Source of the DNA: Methyloprofundus sp.
GTDB taxonomy: Bacteria > Pseudomonadota > Gammaproteobacteria > Methylococcales > Methylomonadaceae
Assembly: GCA_013138555.1 (NCBI GenBank)
Contig: WTCN01000081.1
Coordinates: 1 to 6,252, forward strand
Reading direction: 5' to 3'
DNA: 6,252 nt
The notes beneath the pieces were generated by a model. It did no database searches, was not told the DNA's origin, and saw only the letters and a program-made list of their open reading frames with translations. This document shows positions 1 through 5,446 of the stretch, one piece after another; the first letter of the stretch is position 1; each line of letters starts with the position of its first letter. A program made the position numbers and the translations under genes.

Positions 1-1267
1 GGTGGCGTGTAAGCAATTACAACATAAAAAGAATAATACCTTGCTGGTCTCGGCTACTCCTAATTATTATTATGTGCAAAAATTATTAGGATTAGATGAA
101 ATTGTGCGTATCGAGAGCTTTAATCAAAGCCAATATAAAATTGAATTTCAAGCCTTTGATGAAAAATTAGCGGATGACTCTAATCCGCTGTATGCACCGC
201 AAACCAATAATACTTTTGTGATTAGTAATACAGCATTAGCGGCACAAAAAAGTTTTATTAAAAATCAAACCGCAGAAAAGGCGATTTTATTGCATTCCAA
301 GTTTAGGCAAACGGATAGAAAAGAGTTATTTGATAAAATCTTTAATGCCTTTAAGCAAGGCGGCAGCCATGATTTTGATATTTTACGCGCAGGACCGATT
401 GTACAAGCCTCGCTTAATATTAGTTGTGAGCGCATGATTAGCGAATTTAGCAATGCCGAAAACTGGCTACAACGAATGGGGCGGCTAGACCGTTTTGGTG
501 AAAGTGCCACGCCTAATGTTTATATCTCCGCTTTGTCTGAGCATGTCAAAACGGGTAAATGTTTGGGCAATGCTAAATTTTTAAATGGGCTATTTTGTTT
601 ACAAAGCACGAAAGCTTGGTTTGAGTTTTTAGAGCGTACCTTGCCAGAAGACAAGATAATAAACATTGCCGATATTTATCAGGTTTACAGAGATTTTTAT
701 CAAGATGAAGTCAGTCTTAGAGCGATTGAGCAAGATTTATTAGTCGCTTTAAAACATAGTGTCCGCTTGATTGAAGATAAAGTGATTGACCCTATTTCTT
801 TTCCAAATAAGAAAAAACTCCCAGCGGGTAAAGTCAAAATTAAAAATAATTCCTTACGCGGTAATAGTCGTTTTGTACAGCTGGCAGTGATGAATATTGA
901 TAATGGGCAGGAGGAATTTCCGAATCAATATGCCTGTGATAAAGAAAATTTAACCTTGTCTATAGAATTGATGACAGGCTATGGAGAAAGTGAAAACAAT
1001 TTATTAGCCTTTATGGCAAAAAAGCACCATAACATCAAAGAAGATGCTCGTTATGGCGTGAGTAAAACCACAAAATACAAGGATAACGCGTATTTAAAAA
1101 AGGCGAAAGAGCCAGAAACACCGATTTATTTAAGTTATACGCCCGAAGACCTAAAACAAGTCGAAGCAGACGCGCATCCCTGTGCGATTTATTATGCCAT
1201 AGGCATTCACCAGCCCATTGGTGCGTTGTCTGTAGAGCAGTTGAATAATACACAAGAAAATCGGTAA
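1..1267 (+). CDS. cas3: CRISPR-associated helicase/nuclease Cas3 (type I-F2 Cas2-3), C-terminal part, 5' truncated by window
   Basis: This is the effector helicase-nuclease that Cascade recruits to unwind and degrade target DNA. The open frame is already running at base 2 with no credible start, so the Cas2 part, HD nuclease and first RecA lobe lie upstream. Counting from the first complete codon, helicase motif III (SAT) is at residues 17-19. A motif IV-like stretch ILLHSKFRQTDR lies at about 95-106, and the motif V region RAGPIVQASLNIS at about 129-141. Motif VI QRMGRLDRFGE lies at about 157-167, with its arginine fingers. A C-terminal domain of about 250 residues follows and ends near HQPIGALSVEQL. 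Motif V has Asn where many Cas3 proteins have Asp (SLNIS versus SLDID). The TAA stop at 1265-1267 lies inside the terminal repeat of a small insert, so the last residues may not be ancestral. The I-F2 assignment rests on the neighbouring genes; the Cas2 fusion is inferred from the subtype. Confidence 0.9.
   Translation, partial: VACKQLQHKKNNTLLVSATPNYYYVQKLLGLDEIVRIESFNQSQYKIEFQAFDEKLADDSNPLYAPQTNNTFVISNTALAAQKSFIKNQTAEKAILLHSKFRQTDRKELFDKIFNAFKQGGSHDFDILRAGPIVQASLNISCERMISEFSNAENWLQRMGRLDRFGESATPNVYISALSEHVKTGKCLGNAKFLNGLFCLQSTKAWFEFLERTLPEDKIINIADIYQVYRDFYQDEVSLRAIEQDLLVALKHSVRLIEDKVIDPISFPNKKKLPAGKVKIKNNSLRGNSRFVQLAVMNIDNGQEEFPNQYACDKENLTLSIELMTGYGESENNLLAFMAKKHHNIKEDARYGVSKTTKYKDNAYLKKAKEPETPIYLSYTPEDLKQVEADAHPCAIYYAIGIHQPIGALSVEQLNNTQENR
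1256..1264. repeat. Left copy of target-site duplication GAAAATCGG
   Basis: The nine bases GAAAATCGG occur immediately left of the insert and again immediately right of it at 1418-1426. The last G can also be counted as the first base of the terminal repeat, so the true duplication may be 8 bp. This copy encodes the final Glu-Asn-Arg codons of cas3. Confidence 0.65.
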
Positions 1268-1417
1268 CTTCTCATTATTTACAGGTAAATACAGATAAAA
1301 GGTCGTCATTCCCGAAGTTTGTTGATCGGGAATTTATGCTGCATAATGGATTCCTGCTATAAGCATAGGATGACGGTTTTTTCATAGTTCAGTTGCCAGT
1401 AGATAATGAGACGTTAC
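1264..1417. mobile_element. MITE-like 154-bp insert with terminal inverted repeats and target duplication
   Basis: The two ends read inward as GTAACTTCTCATTATTTAC (1264-1282) and, on the other strand, GTAACGTCTCATTATCTAC (1417-1399). That is 17 of 19 identical, and 19 of 22 if extended. The element is flanked by a direct repeat GAAAATCG(G) at 1256-1264 and 1418-1426, which fits an 8-bp target-site duplication, or 9 bp if the shared G is counted. It has no coding capacity, so it would need a transposase in trans. Ends beginning GTAA with 8-bp duplications are known in the IS66 family, but the rest of the terminus is not diagnostic, so the parent family is open. The insert sits exactly at the end of cas3 and provides its stop codon. 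Confidence 0.72.
1304..1375. repeat. Nested palindrome inside the insert (CGTCATTCC / GGATGACG type)
   Basis: The outer arms are CGTCAT (1304-1309) and ATGACG (1370-1375). Inside is a hairpin with arms ATTCCCGA (1308-1315) and TCGGGAAT (1326-1333) and a 10-nt loop. A second short hairpin follows, TTATGC (1334-1339) with GCATAA (1341-1346). GTCATTCCCG-type palindromes are common dispersed repeats in proteobacterial intergenic DNA. As RNA this would fold strongly and could stop or stabilise transcripts arriving from either side, although there is only a short T run after it (1376-1381). Confidence 0.55.
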
Positions 1418-1426
1418 GAAAATCGG
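1418..1426. repeat. Right copy of target-site duplication GAAAATCGG
   Basis: This is an exact copy of 1256-1264, directly abutting the right inverted repeat of the insert. If the insert and one copy are removed, the cas3 frame continues from here without a stop until TAA at 1514-1516. Confidence 0.65.
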
Positions 1427-1524
1427 AGTCCAAAACACGTTTTGGGCGGTTTGGTAGGGGGTATTTCATGCACCCTTTTTAATAAGTACTTGTGCATAAT
1501 TATTCAAACATTTTAAATGTTTTG

Positions 1525-1564
1525 TGTAGGATGGGTGCGTCGTGCCTCCTTTGCCCATCCTACA
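1525..1564. repeat. Dispersed palindromic repeat, GTAGGATGGG type
   Basis: Arms TGTAGGATGGG (1525-1535) and CCCATCCTACA (1554-1564) are perfect 11-bp complements around an 18-nt loop. Weaker symmetry continues outward into ATGTTTTG / CAAAATGTT. Sequences of the GTAGGATGGGC...GCCCATCCTAC type are recurrent intergenic repeats in several gammaproteobacteria such as methanotrophs and Beggiatoa relatives; this is recalled, not searched. It lies between the convergent ends of cas3 and the toxin-antitoxin genes. It could act as a two-way transcript end, but no proper T tract follows on either strand, so a terminator role is only possible. Confidence 0.6.
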
Positions 1565-1618
1565 AAATGTTAAATTAATTTTCACTACTTACTTATCAGA
1601 GCCGACGAGATTGGCGTA

Positions 1619-1933
1619 CTAGCGATTATAGTTTTCCAAAAGTATTTCTGGATGCTGAAATGCAATTTTAATTAAGGAAATTGCAGCTCCAGATGGTTTT
1701 CTACGACCTTGTTCCCATTCTTGTAATGTACGTTTTGAAATATGTAGTGCCTGTGCAAATTGAGCTTGAGTAAGCCCAGTTTTTGAGCGGGCTACAGTGA
1801 CTTCATTAGGGGGCACTAAAGAAACACGCGCTTTTTCCCCAGCCTTCATTTCTTGGATTGACTTTAATAGCTTTTCTCCTAACTCTTCTCCAGACATTTC
1901 ATTAAAAGTTGTCGTTTGATTGATATTATTCAC
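1619..1933 (-). CDS. higA: HigA/NadS-type helix-turn-helix antitoxin
   Basis: This is an antitoxin and likely autorepressor of about 104 residues. The N-terminal half (to about residue 50) is polar and probably wraps the toxin. The C-terminal half is an HTH_3/XRE fold. It shows the family pattern GLTQAQFAQAL (first helices), then SKRTLQEWEQGRRKPSGAA (recognition helix and loop), and HPEILLE near the end. The pattern matches the NadS/HigA-2 group that pairs with HigB-2-like RelE toxins. I chose GTG at 1933 because GAGG lies 9 nt before it. This gives an 8-nt overlap with the toxin stop, usual for translational coupling. Another GTG at 1948 would give a 23-nt overlap, and the first ATG is at 1897. 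It is the second gene of a toxin-first pair. No canonical terminator is evident after its stop. Confidence 0.85.
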   Translation of the reverse strand: MNNINQTTTFNEMSGEELGEKLLKSIQEMKAGEKARVSLVPPNEVTVARSKTGLTQAQFAQALHISKRTLQEWEQGRRKPSGAAISLIKIAFQHPEILLENYNR

Positions 1934-2240
1934 TTTCAATAGCCTCACGAATTGATTTTAAAATATGGGCAGGTATGTTTCCTTTTACACGTTTACTATA
2001 TATGACCAATAACCAAATTTCTCCATTTGATAAGTGGGTGTAGTAGATGATTCTTACTCCACCTCGTTTACCAGTACCTGCTTTTGACCATCGGACCTTT
2101 CTACAGCCTCCACTACTAGGAATAACATCACCAATATTCGGATTCGCTGCCACCCATGCGCAAAAAGCTCCGCGCTCTTCTTCACTCCAAATTTTTTTGG
2201 CATCTTCCTGAAATGTAGGTGTTTCAATAATTGTGTACAT
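1926..2240 (-). CDS. higB: HigB/RelE-family toxin
   Basis: This 104-residue protein is of the RelE-like HigB-2 group (Pfam RelE, PF06296 type), whose known members are ribosome-dependent mRNA interferases. The recognisable core is SGGCRKVRWSKAGTGKRGGV (about 44-63), then RIIYYTHLSNGEIWLLVIYSK (about 64-84), the central strands of the RelE fold, with a C-terminal helix AHILKSIREAIES. The length is normal for the family and there is no frameshift. The toxin precedes its antitoxin, as in HigBA. The start ATG at 2240 has no good Shine-Dalgarno; a possible promoter ends only a few bases upstream, which would make the message nearly leaderless. Activity is inferred from the family only. Confidence 0.87.
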   Translation of the reverse strand: MYTIIETPTFQEDAKKIWSEEERGAFCAWVAANPNIGDVIPSSGGCRKVRWSKAGTGKRGGVRIIYYTHLSNGEIWLLVIYSKRVKGNIPAHILKSIREAIESE

Positions 2241-2248
2241 ATAAACGC

Positions 2249-2287
2249 ATGATACGTCATTGCCGTATTAGCTGCAAATTGAATTTG
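2249..2287 (-). promoter_or_regulatory. Candidate higBA promoter with overlapping operator palindrome
   Basis: On the minus strand TTGCAG (2277-2272) and TATCAT (2254-2249) are separated by 17 nt, a plausible sigma-70 promoter. The perfect palindrome CAAATT-G-AATTTG (2275-2287) overlaps the -35 box and is a reasonable site for the helix-turn-helix antitoxin. Transcription would start about 1-3 nt before the toxin ATG. Found by eye only. Confidence 0.38.
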
Positions 2288-2298
2288 GCTAATAATAA

Positions 2299-2607
2299 TT
2301 AGTCATGCTTATGACTTCTATTCCATGCTGAAGATCTTAGTTGTTTAGCATACTGGGCAGTCTCTTTAATATCTATAAAGGCTCGTTCGTCAGCATTTTC
2401 CAAATCATTGTTTTTTATCAACTGCTCTAAAGAAATAGGTTCCCCCGTTTTTTTATATTCAGCATAAGAAAGCTCAGCACGTTTCAGGGCTTCTTGTTCT
2501 TGTTGGTATTCAAAAAATAAGTTTTTTATTAGTTCTGAGCTGCTAAGCCCTGCTATCGTTGCCGCATTTTTTATTTGTTGTTCAAGCTGTGGTTCTAAAG
2601 CAATCAT
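2299..2607 (-). CDS. Ribbon-helix-helix antitoxin-like protein, apparently without a partner toxin
   Basis: This is a 102-residue protein. The N-terminus IALEPQLEQQIKNAATIAGL followed by SSELIKNLFFEYQQEQ (residues 2 to about 37) fits a ribbon-helix-helix DNA-binding fold: a strand, then two helices. The next segment AELSYAEYKKTGEPISLEQL (about 43-62) resembles the toxin-binding tail of RelB/StbD-like antitoxins. The last 35-40 residues, rich in charged residues and ending NRSHKHD, are not a pattern I recognise. The start ATG is supported by AGGA 8 nt upstream. Such antitoxins normally overlap or abut their toxin. Here the next gene downstream (58 nt away) is a HigB toxin that already has its own antitoxin, and the gene upstream is mazF with its own mazE. 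It may be an orphan left after toxin loss, or an added repressor for the island. Confidence 0.7.
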   Translation of the reverse strand: MIALEPQLEQQIKNAATIAGLSSSELIKNLFFEYQQEQEALKRAELSYAEYKKTGEPISLEQLIKNNDLENADERAFIDIKETAQYAKQLRSSAWNRSHKHD

Positions 2608-2693
2608 CTGTTGAGTCCTCGTTAAAGTAATAAGCTATTTTTTCAATAGTGAGTTGATTGCTTACGCATTCACAGTCTCTTAGCTTACACAGC

Positions 2694-3026
2694 CTAGTCA
2701 ATCAACAATTTAGCAAGCACTTTTATTTTCTCAATTTCTTTTGGCCTCATTTTTTCTATAAACATGACCTCACGCTCATTAAAATCGAGTGACTTAAATT
2801 GATGCACTAAAATAGCCCCTTTGGTTTTTAAGCTATCTGGTAAAACCACTTCTAATTTTATACCTCTCACAGTGCTTGATATTGGCGCAACAATAGCTAG
2901 CCCTGTGTGTTCGTTGAAAATTTTTCTGGAAATGACATAGGCAGGTCTTCGTTTCATGATCTCTTTTCCACTACTTGGATCAAAACTTAACAAAATAATA
3001 TCGCCTTGTTCGGGAATATAGCTCAT
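2694..3026 (-). CDS. mazF: MazF/PemK-family mRNA interferase toxin
   Basis: This is a 110-residue endoribonuclease toxin of the MazF/ChpB type, normal length. It shows the family order PEQGDIILLSFDPSSGKE (5-22), then RRPAYVISRKIFNEHTGL (26-43) with the conserved Arg-Arg-Pro-Ala, then the strand-loop AIVAPISSTVRG (44-55). VHQFKSLD (about 74-81) matches the conserved D/HQ(V/F)KSLD strand. Arg27 and the Ser50-Thr52 loop correspond to the active-site region in E. coli MazF, by my alignment by eye. It is the second gene after mazE, with TAATG stop/start coupling (1-nt overlap). Its reading frame is intact, so it is probably functional. Confidence 0.92.
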   Translation of the reverse strand: MSYIPEQGDIILLSFDPSSGKEIMKRRPAYVISRKIFNEHTGLAIVAPISSTVRGIKLEVVLPDSLKTKGAILVHQFKSLDFNEREVMFIEKMRPKEIEKIKVLAKLLID

Positions 3027-3280
3027 TAAATTTCTTTCCCAATCGCCTGACTATTTAGCCATACACACTCTTCCTCAGTAAGTTTTAGTGCTGATTTAGG
3101 GCTTCCTTTTAAAACGTCCTCTAATGTTAAATTATCCTTAACCGGTGTTAATATGATTTTGCTATTTTCAATTGATAAGTCTAAAGATGCGCCAGTATTT
3201 AACGCTAATGTTCTGAGTATAACTTTAGGAATGCTAATAATACTCGCTCCGCCTGATTGTCTGATGGTCACTTGTGTCAT
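3026..3280 (-). CDS. mazE: MazE/ChpS-type AbrB-fold antitoxin
   Basis: This 84-residue antitoxin neutralises MazF and represses its own promoter. The N-terminal swapped-hairpin AbrB domain reads TIRQSGGASIISIPKVIL (5-22), continuing to LDLSIENSKIILTPV (about 33-47). The C-terminal tail LTLEDVLKG...LTEEECVWL is acidic and is the expected MazF-binding extension. The start ATG at 3280 is preceded by AAAGGA with 7-nt spacing. It is the first gene of the minus-strand island, reading away from cas7fv. A large palindrome lies 13 bp upstream. Confidence 0.9.
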   Translation of the reverse strand: MTQVTIRQSGGASIISIPKVILRTLALNTGASLDLSIENSKIILTPVKDNLTLEDVLKGSPKSALKLTEEECVWLNSQAIGKEI

Positions 3281-3293
3281 TAATATATCCTTT

Positions 3294-3321
3294 CAAATGT
3301 TATATTAAAATATAACATTTG
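3294..3321. promoter_or_regulatory. 28-bp operator palindrome upstream of mazEF
   Basis: Two perfect 13-bp arms, CAAATGTTATATT (3294-3306) and AATATAACATTTG (3309-3321), flank a 2-bp centre. The palindrome covers the -10 box of the predicted mazEF promoter. AbrB-fold MazE proteins bind palindromic operators over their own promoter, so this is the likely MazE/MazEF site. Confidence 0.7.
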
Positions 3322-3337
3322 AGCTTGGAGGGAACAA
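3309..3337 (-). promoter_or_regulatory. Predicted mazEF promoter
   Basis: On the minus strand TTGTTC (3337-3332) and TATATT (3314-3309) are 17 nt apart. Transcription would start near 3302 and give a leader of about 20 nt containing the AAAGGA ribosome site of mazE. The -10 lies within the 28-bp palindrome, fitting autorepression. Confidence 0.55.
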
Positions 3338-3400
3338 GTTTTTTCGTGGATAATTATAAAAAAGCATTTAAAACATAATGGTTTTTTGGTTTCTTAGGCG

Positions 3401-3449
3401 TATACTACGGTTTCATTAAGGTAGGCGTTAGATAGTATTACAACAAGGA
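3401..3449 (+). promoter_or_regulatory. Candidate promoter -10 and ribosome site for cas7fv
   Basis: TATACT at 3401-3406 is a good -10 box, but the bases 16-17 nt upstream (ATGGTT/TGGTTT) are a poor -35, so the promoter is tentative. AAGGA at 3445-3449 sits 6 nt before the cas7fv ATG and is a convincing ribosome site. A promoter is needed somewhere here, because the opposite-facing toxin-antitoxin genes separate cas3 from the effector genes. Confidence 0.4.
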
Positions 3450-3455
3450 AAAACA

Positions 3456-4403
3456 ATGAGTAAAGTAACAGGAATTAAAAGTGTCGATTTTAAAATAACC
3501 GCACTAGGTCATGGGGTTGTCAATTGGAATGGCCCGACCACTCTCACAGGTGATGGCGGTAAAACTGTTGATAATCACACCTTACCCAAGTTGCGCGGTT
3601 ATACCAATTTAACAGGGAAAGTAAAAGATGAAACGGGTTATAAATACAAAAAACAAGCAACCGATATAGACTTTAAAAAAACGCCTTTATATATCAGCTA
3701 GAATTGTGTACGTCATCATTTATTCAGAGATCAAGCGTTTGATATTCATTATGCCGCTGAAAAAAGCTTACAAGGTGTGTTAGCGTCTATCACAGGTTTA
3801 ATGCGTGGCTATGTTGTACCATCCAGCCAATGTAAGCGTACCAGCCCGTTATTAATGGAAGATTTTATCGATGAATTGGGCAATGGCAATTTTGAACAAT
3901 TTGGTCAAGCAGGCGAACGCGATAGCTCGTCTTTCTATTCAAAGACCACCTTTGGCGATACTAAATACACCTCTTATGGCTCAATCAGTATTGAGCAATT
4001 GCAATTTATCTCATTGGATAAGAAATTCGACCGCTGTGCAATGGTGGTTAAAGAGGGGCAGGGCGAACAAGTGGCAGTAGCGGTACAAGCCTATATTCAA
4101 TCACTGAATCTCGATTTAAACCCCGTTGCTACATTTCACGCCAACTATGTACGCAATGGCACTATTTTTGAAGAAGGCGAAAATGGTATTTTATTGAATA
4201 ATGAGGCGGTACAAGCTTTAATCGAACACACTTTGCAAATGATCAGCGAGTTATCTATTCGTCAGGCAAAATCCTATATGTATGTAGATGAAATTTTAGT
4301 CGATTACAACGACAGCCATAAAATGATGCGTATTAAACAAAGCGAAGGCGATATAGTCGAGCAAGCTAATACAGATTATGCGGTTTATTTTTACGCTAAA
4401 TAA
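3456..4403 (+). pseudogene. cas7fv: Cas7fv, type I-F2 Cascade backbone subunit, interrupted by an in-frame amber codon
   Basis: Cas7fv forms the helical backbone that coats the crRNA spacer. The start ATG at 3456 has AAGGA 6 nt upstream. The first 81 residues (opening SKVTGIKSVDFKITALGHGV, ending TPLYIS) end at TAG 3699-3701. The same frame then continues at once as NCVRHHLFRDQAFDIHYA and runs open to TAA at 4401-4403. Ignoring the TAG, the product is 315 residues, about full length for Cas7fv of S. putrefaciens type. Conserved-looking stretches remain after the stop, such as GYVVPSSQCKRTSPLL, FGDTKYTSYGSISIEQL and a tail ending YFYAK. No frameshift or deletion is visible. A single CAG-to-TAG (or CAA-to-TAG double) change would explain it; I recall Gln at this place in relatives. 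Restart at GTG 3777 would lose 107 residues and has no good ribosome site. It could equally be a base error or a suppressed stop. Confidence 0.9.
3699..3701 (+). other. In-frame premature TAG (codon 82 of cas7fv)
   Basis: The context is ATC AGC TAG AAT TGT. The codons on both sides are in the same frame and encode one continuous Cas7fv protein. It is the only interruption in the gene. Confidence 0.95.
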
Positions 4404-4414
4404 AGGGGGAGTGG

Positions 4415-5446
4415 ATGAAAATCATCATAGACTATGAATCCTCATGGCGAAATTCCTTTTTGGATGGCGATAATAATCAAGCCCTGCCTAAAAAGGGGCG
4501 CAAATTTGTTGGTTCTATGACCAGTTTAAAAAAGCCAGAAAATTTTATTAAGCGAGAAATCACCTTAGATACGGTTATGGGCATTTTAAATAGAGTCATC
4601 GGCGATCAGCGCAAGCTTTACCAAGCGAGAGCCGCTGATGATTATTTTTTTAAAGACATTGATTATACCGATACGGATAAAGTGATTTTTAAAGATAAAG
4701 CCATTGAAACCCATGAGATGACTTATATTAGAAATATCACAGGCAGTACCGACCAGAATTCTTTTACAGGCGCGATAAAAAGCAATGATGTGATGTTTTC
4801 AGCGGATTATTCCGCTGAATTTTGGGGGGTTTTAGGCTTAGATTTTACCGAGCTTTGCCAGTTTATTATTGCAAAAAATAAAGTGAGCGCAACAATCGAG
4901 GCAAACCCTATCGCCATTATTGCTAAATTAGATTTCTTAAATAAAGAAAAACCTATCGCAAATGAAGGGCTGGCAAAGCAATCGGTGGAAAGGCTAGCAT
5001 TACATTTTGAGGGCATTGAATACCTGAATAAAAAAGGTGAGATTATGCCGATTAGTTTGTATTGTTCCGCGCTTTATTTGCAGCTAGATCGCTTGTCTAG
5101 TCAGTTCAATATGGATTCGGCAAAAACCAAAGCAGGTGGCATCAGTGGTATCTCCAAAAGAGGTTTTACCACCAAAGATTTTATGAACCGTTTTACCACG
5201 GGTGAAAAAAAGAAAATTTGGGGCAATCCTTATATACGTAAAGAGCGTATCAAAGGGGTAGGGGAGGTGATCTCTTTAATGACCAAAGCCAGCGGACAAC
5301 TTGAAATTAACTTAGATATTAGTCGTGAGTTAGCTAAAGAAATAAAAGTCATGATTGAAAATGCAGGCGTTTCTAGTTTTTATTTAGGTAAAAAAGGTTT
5401 GGCTTATATTGCTCAAGACATAGATACAAGGGAGTTAAAACGATGA
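4415..5446 (+). CDS. cas5fv: Cas5fv, type I-F2 Cascade subunit that also replaces the large subunit
   Basis: This 343-residue protein opens KIIIDYESSWRNSFLDG, followed by KKGRKFVGSMTSLKKPENF (26-44), which I recognise as Cas5fv of the minimal I-F Cascade. It caps the 5' handle of the crRNA. In the studied S. putrefaciens complex an added helical domain contacts the PAM and does the work of the missing Cas8f. A basic region with Gly-rich turns, GISGISKRGFTTKDFMNRF and onward (about 242-288), and a C-terminal GVSSFYLGKKGLAYI (318-332) are visible. Its gene is 11 nt after the cas7fv stop with a strong GGGGGA ribosome site, and it overlaps cas6f by ATGA, so the three genes form one operon. Because of the amber codon upstream, translation coupling from cas7fv may be weakened; its own ribosome site could compensate. 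The frame is intact. Confidence 0.9.
   Translation: MKIIIDYESSWRNSFLDGDNNQALPKKGRKFVGSMTSLKKPENFIKREITLDTVMGILNRVIGDQRKLYQARAADDYFFKDIDYTDTDKVIFKDKAIETHEMTYIRNITGSTDQNSFTGAIKSNDVMFSADYSAEFWGVLGLDFTELCQFIIAKNKVSATIEANPIAIIAKLDFLNKEKPIANEGLAKQSVERLALHFEGIEYLNKKGEIMPISLYCSALYLQLDRLSSQFNMDSAKTKAGGISGISKRGFTTKDFMNRFTTGEKKKIWGNPYIRKERIKGVGEVISLMTKASGQLEINLDISRELAKEIKVMIENAGVSSFYLGKKGLAYIAQDIDTRELKR

Noticed and set aside
265..510. Open frame on the minus strand inside cas3
   Set aside because: It lies antisense to the conserved helicase motifs, has no family resemblance and no convincing ribosome site; a shadow of cas3. The same holds for 1035-1253 (-).
1308..1333. dRS3-type phage attachment repeat as in Neisseria (ATTCCC...GGGAAT)
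   Set aside because: The arms match but the spacing is 14 nt rather than 8, and the host does not look like Neisseria.
2054..2260. Open frame starting at ATG 2260 on the minus strand
   Set aside because: It overlaps higB in another frame, and the higB frame carries clear RelE-family sequence.
2653..2706. Inverted repeat GTTGATTG / CAATCAAC at the mazF end as terminator
   Set aside because: Only 8 bp with a 38-nt loop and no T tract; likely chance.
1492..3357. Direct repeat GTGSATAATTAT (1492-1503 and 3346-3357) as island borders
   Set aside because: It is a 12-nt AT-rich match with one mismatch and no inverted repeats beside it; too weak to call an attachment site or duplication.
3390..3417. 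Degenerate CRISPR repeat (a possible creA-like antitoxin RNA) in the cas7fv upstream region
   Set aside because: TTTCTTAGGC resembles the reverse complement of the repeat end, but only about 12 of 28 positions match and there is no hairpin stem.
3871..4080. Second open frame on the plus strand inside cas7fv
   Set aside because: It overlaps the conserved Cas7fv frame and has no recognisable features. The minus frame 4807-5016 inside cas5fv is rejected for the same reason.
3777..4403. Separate gene starting at GTG 3777
   Set aside because: It is the same frame as the upstream cas7fv part, and protein similarity continues through 3702-3776, so it is the 3' part of one interrupted gene. The AAGG before the GTG is too close to serve as a ribosome site.
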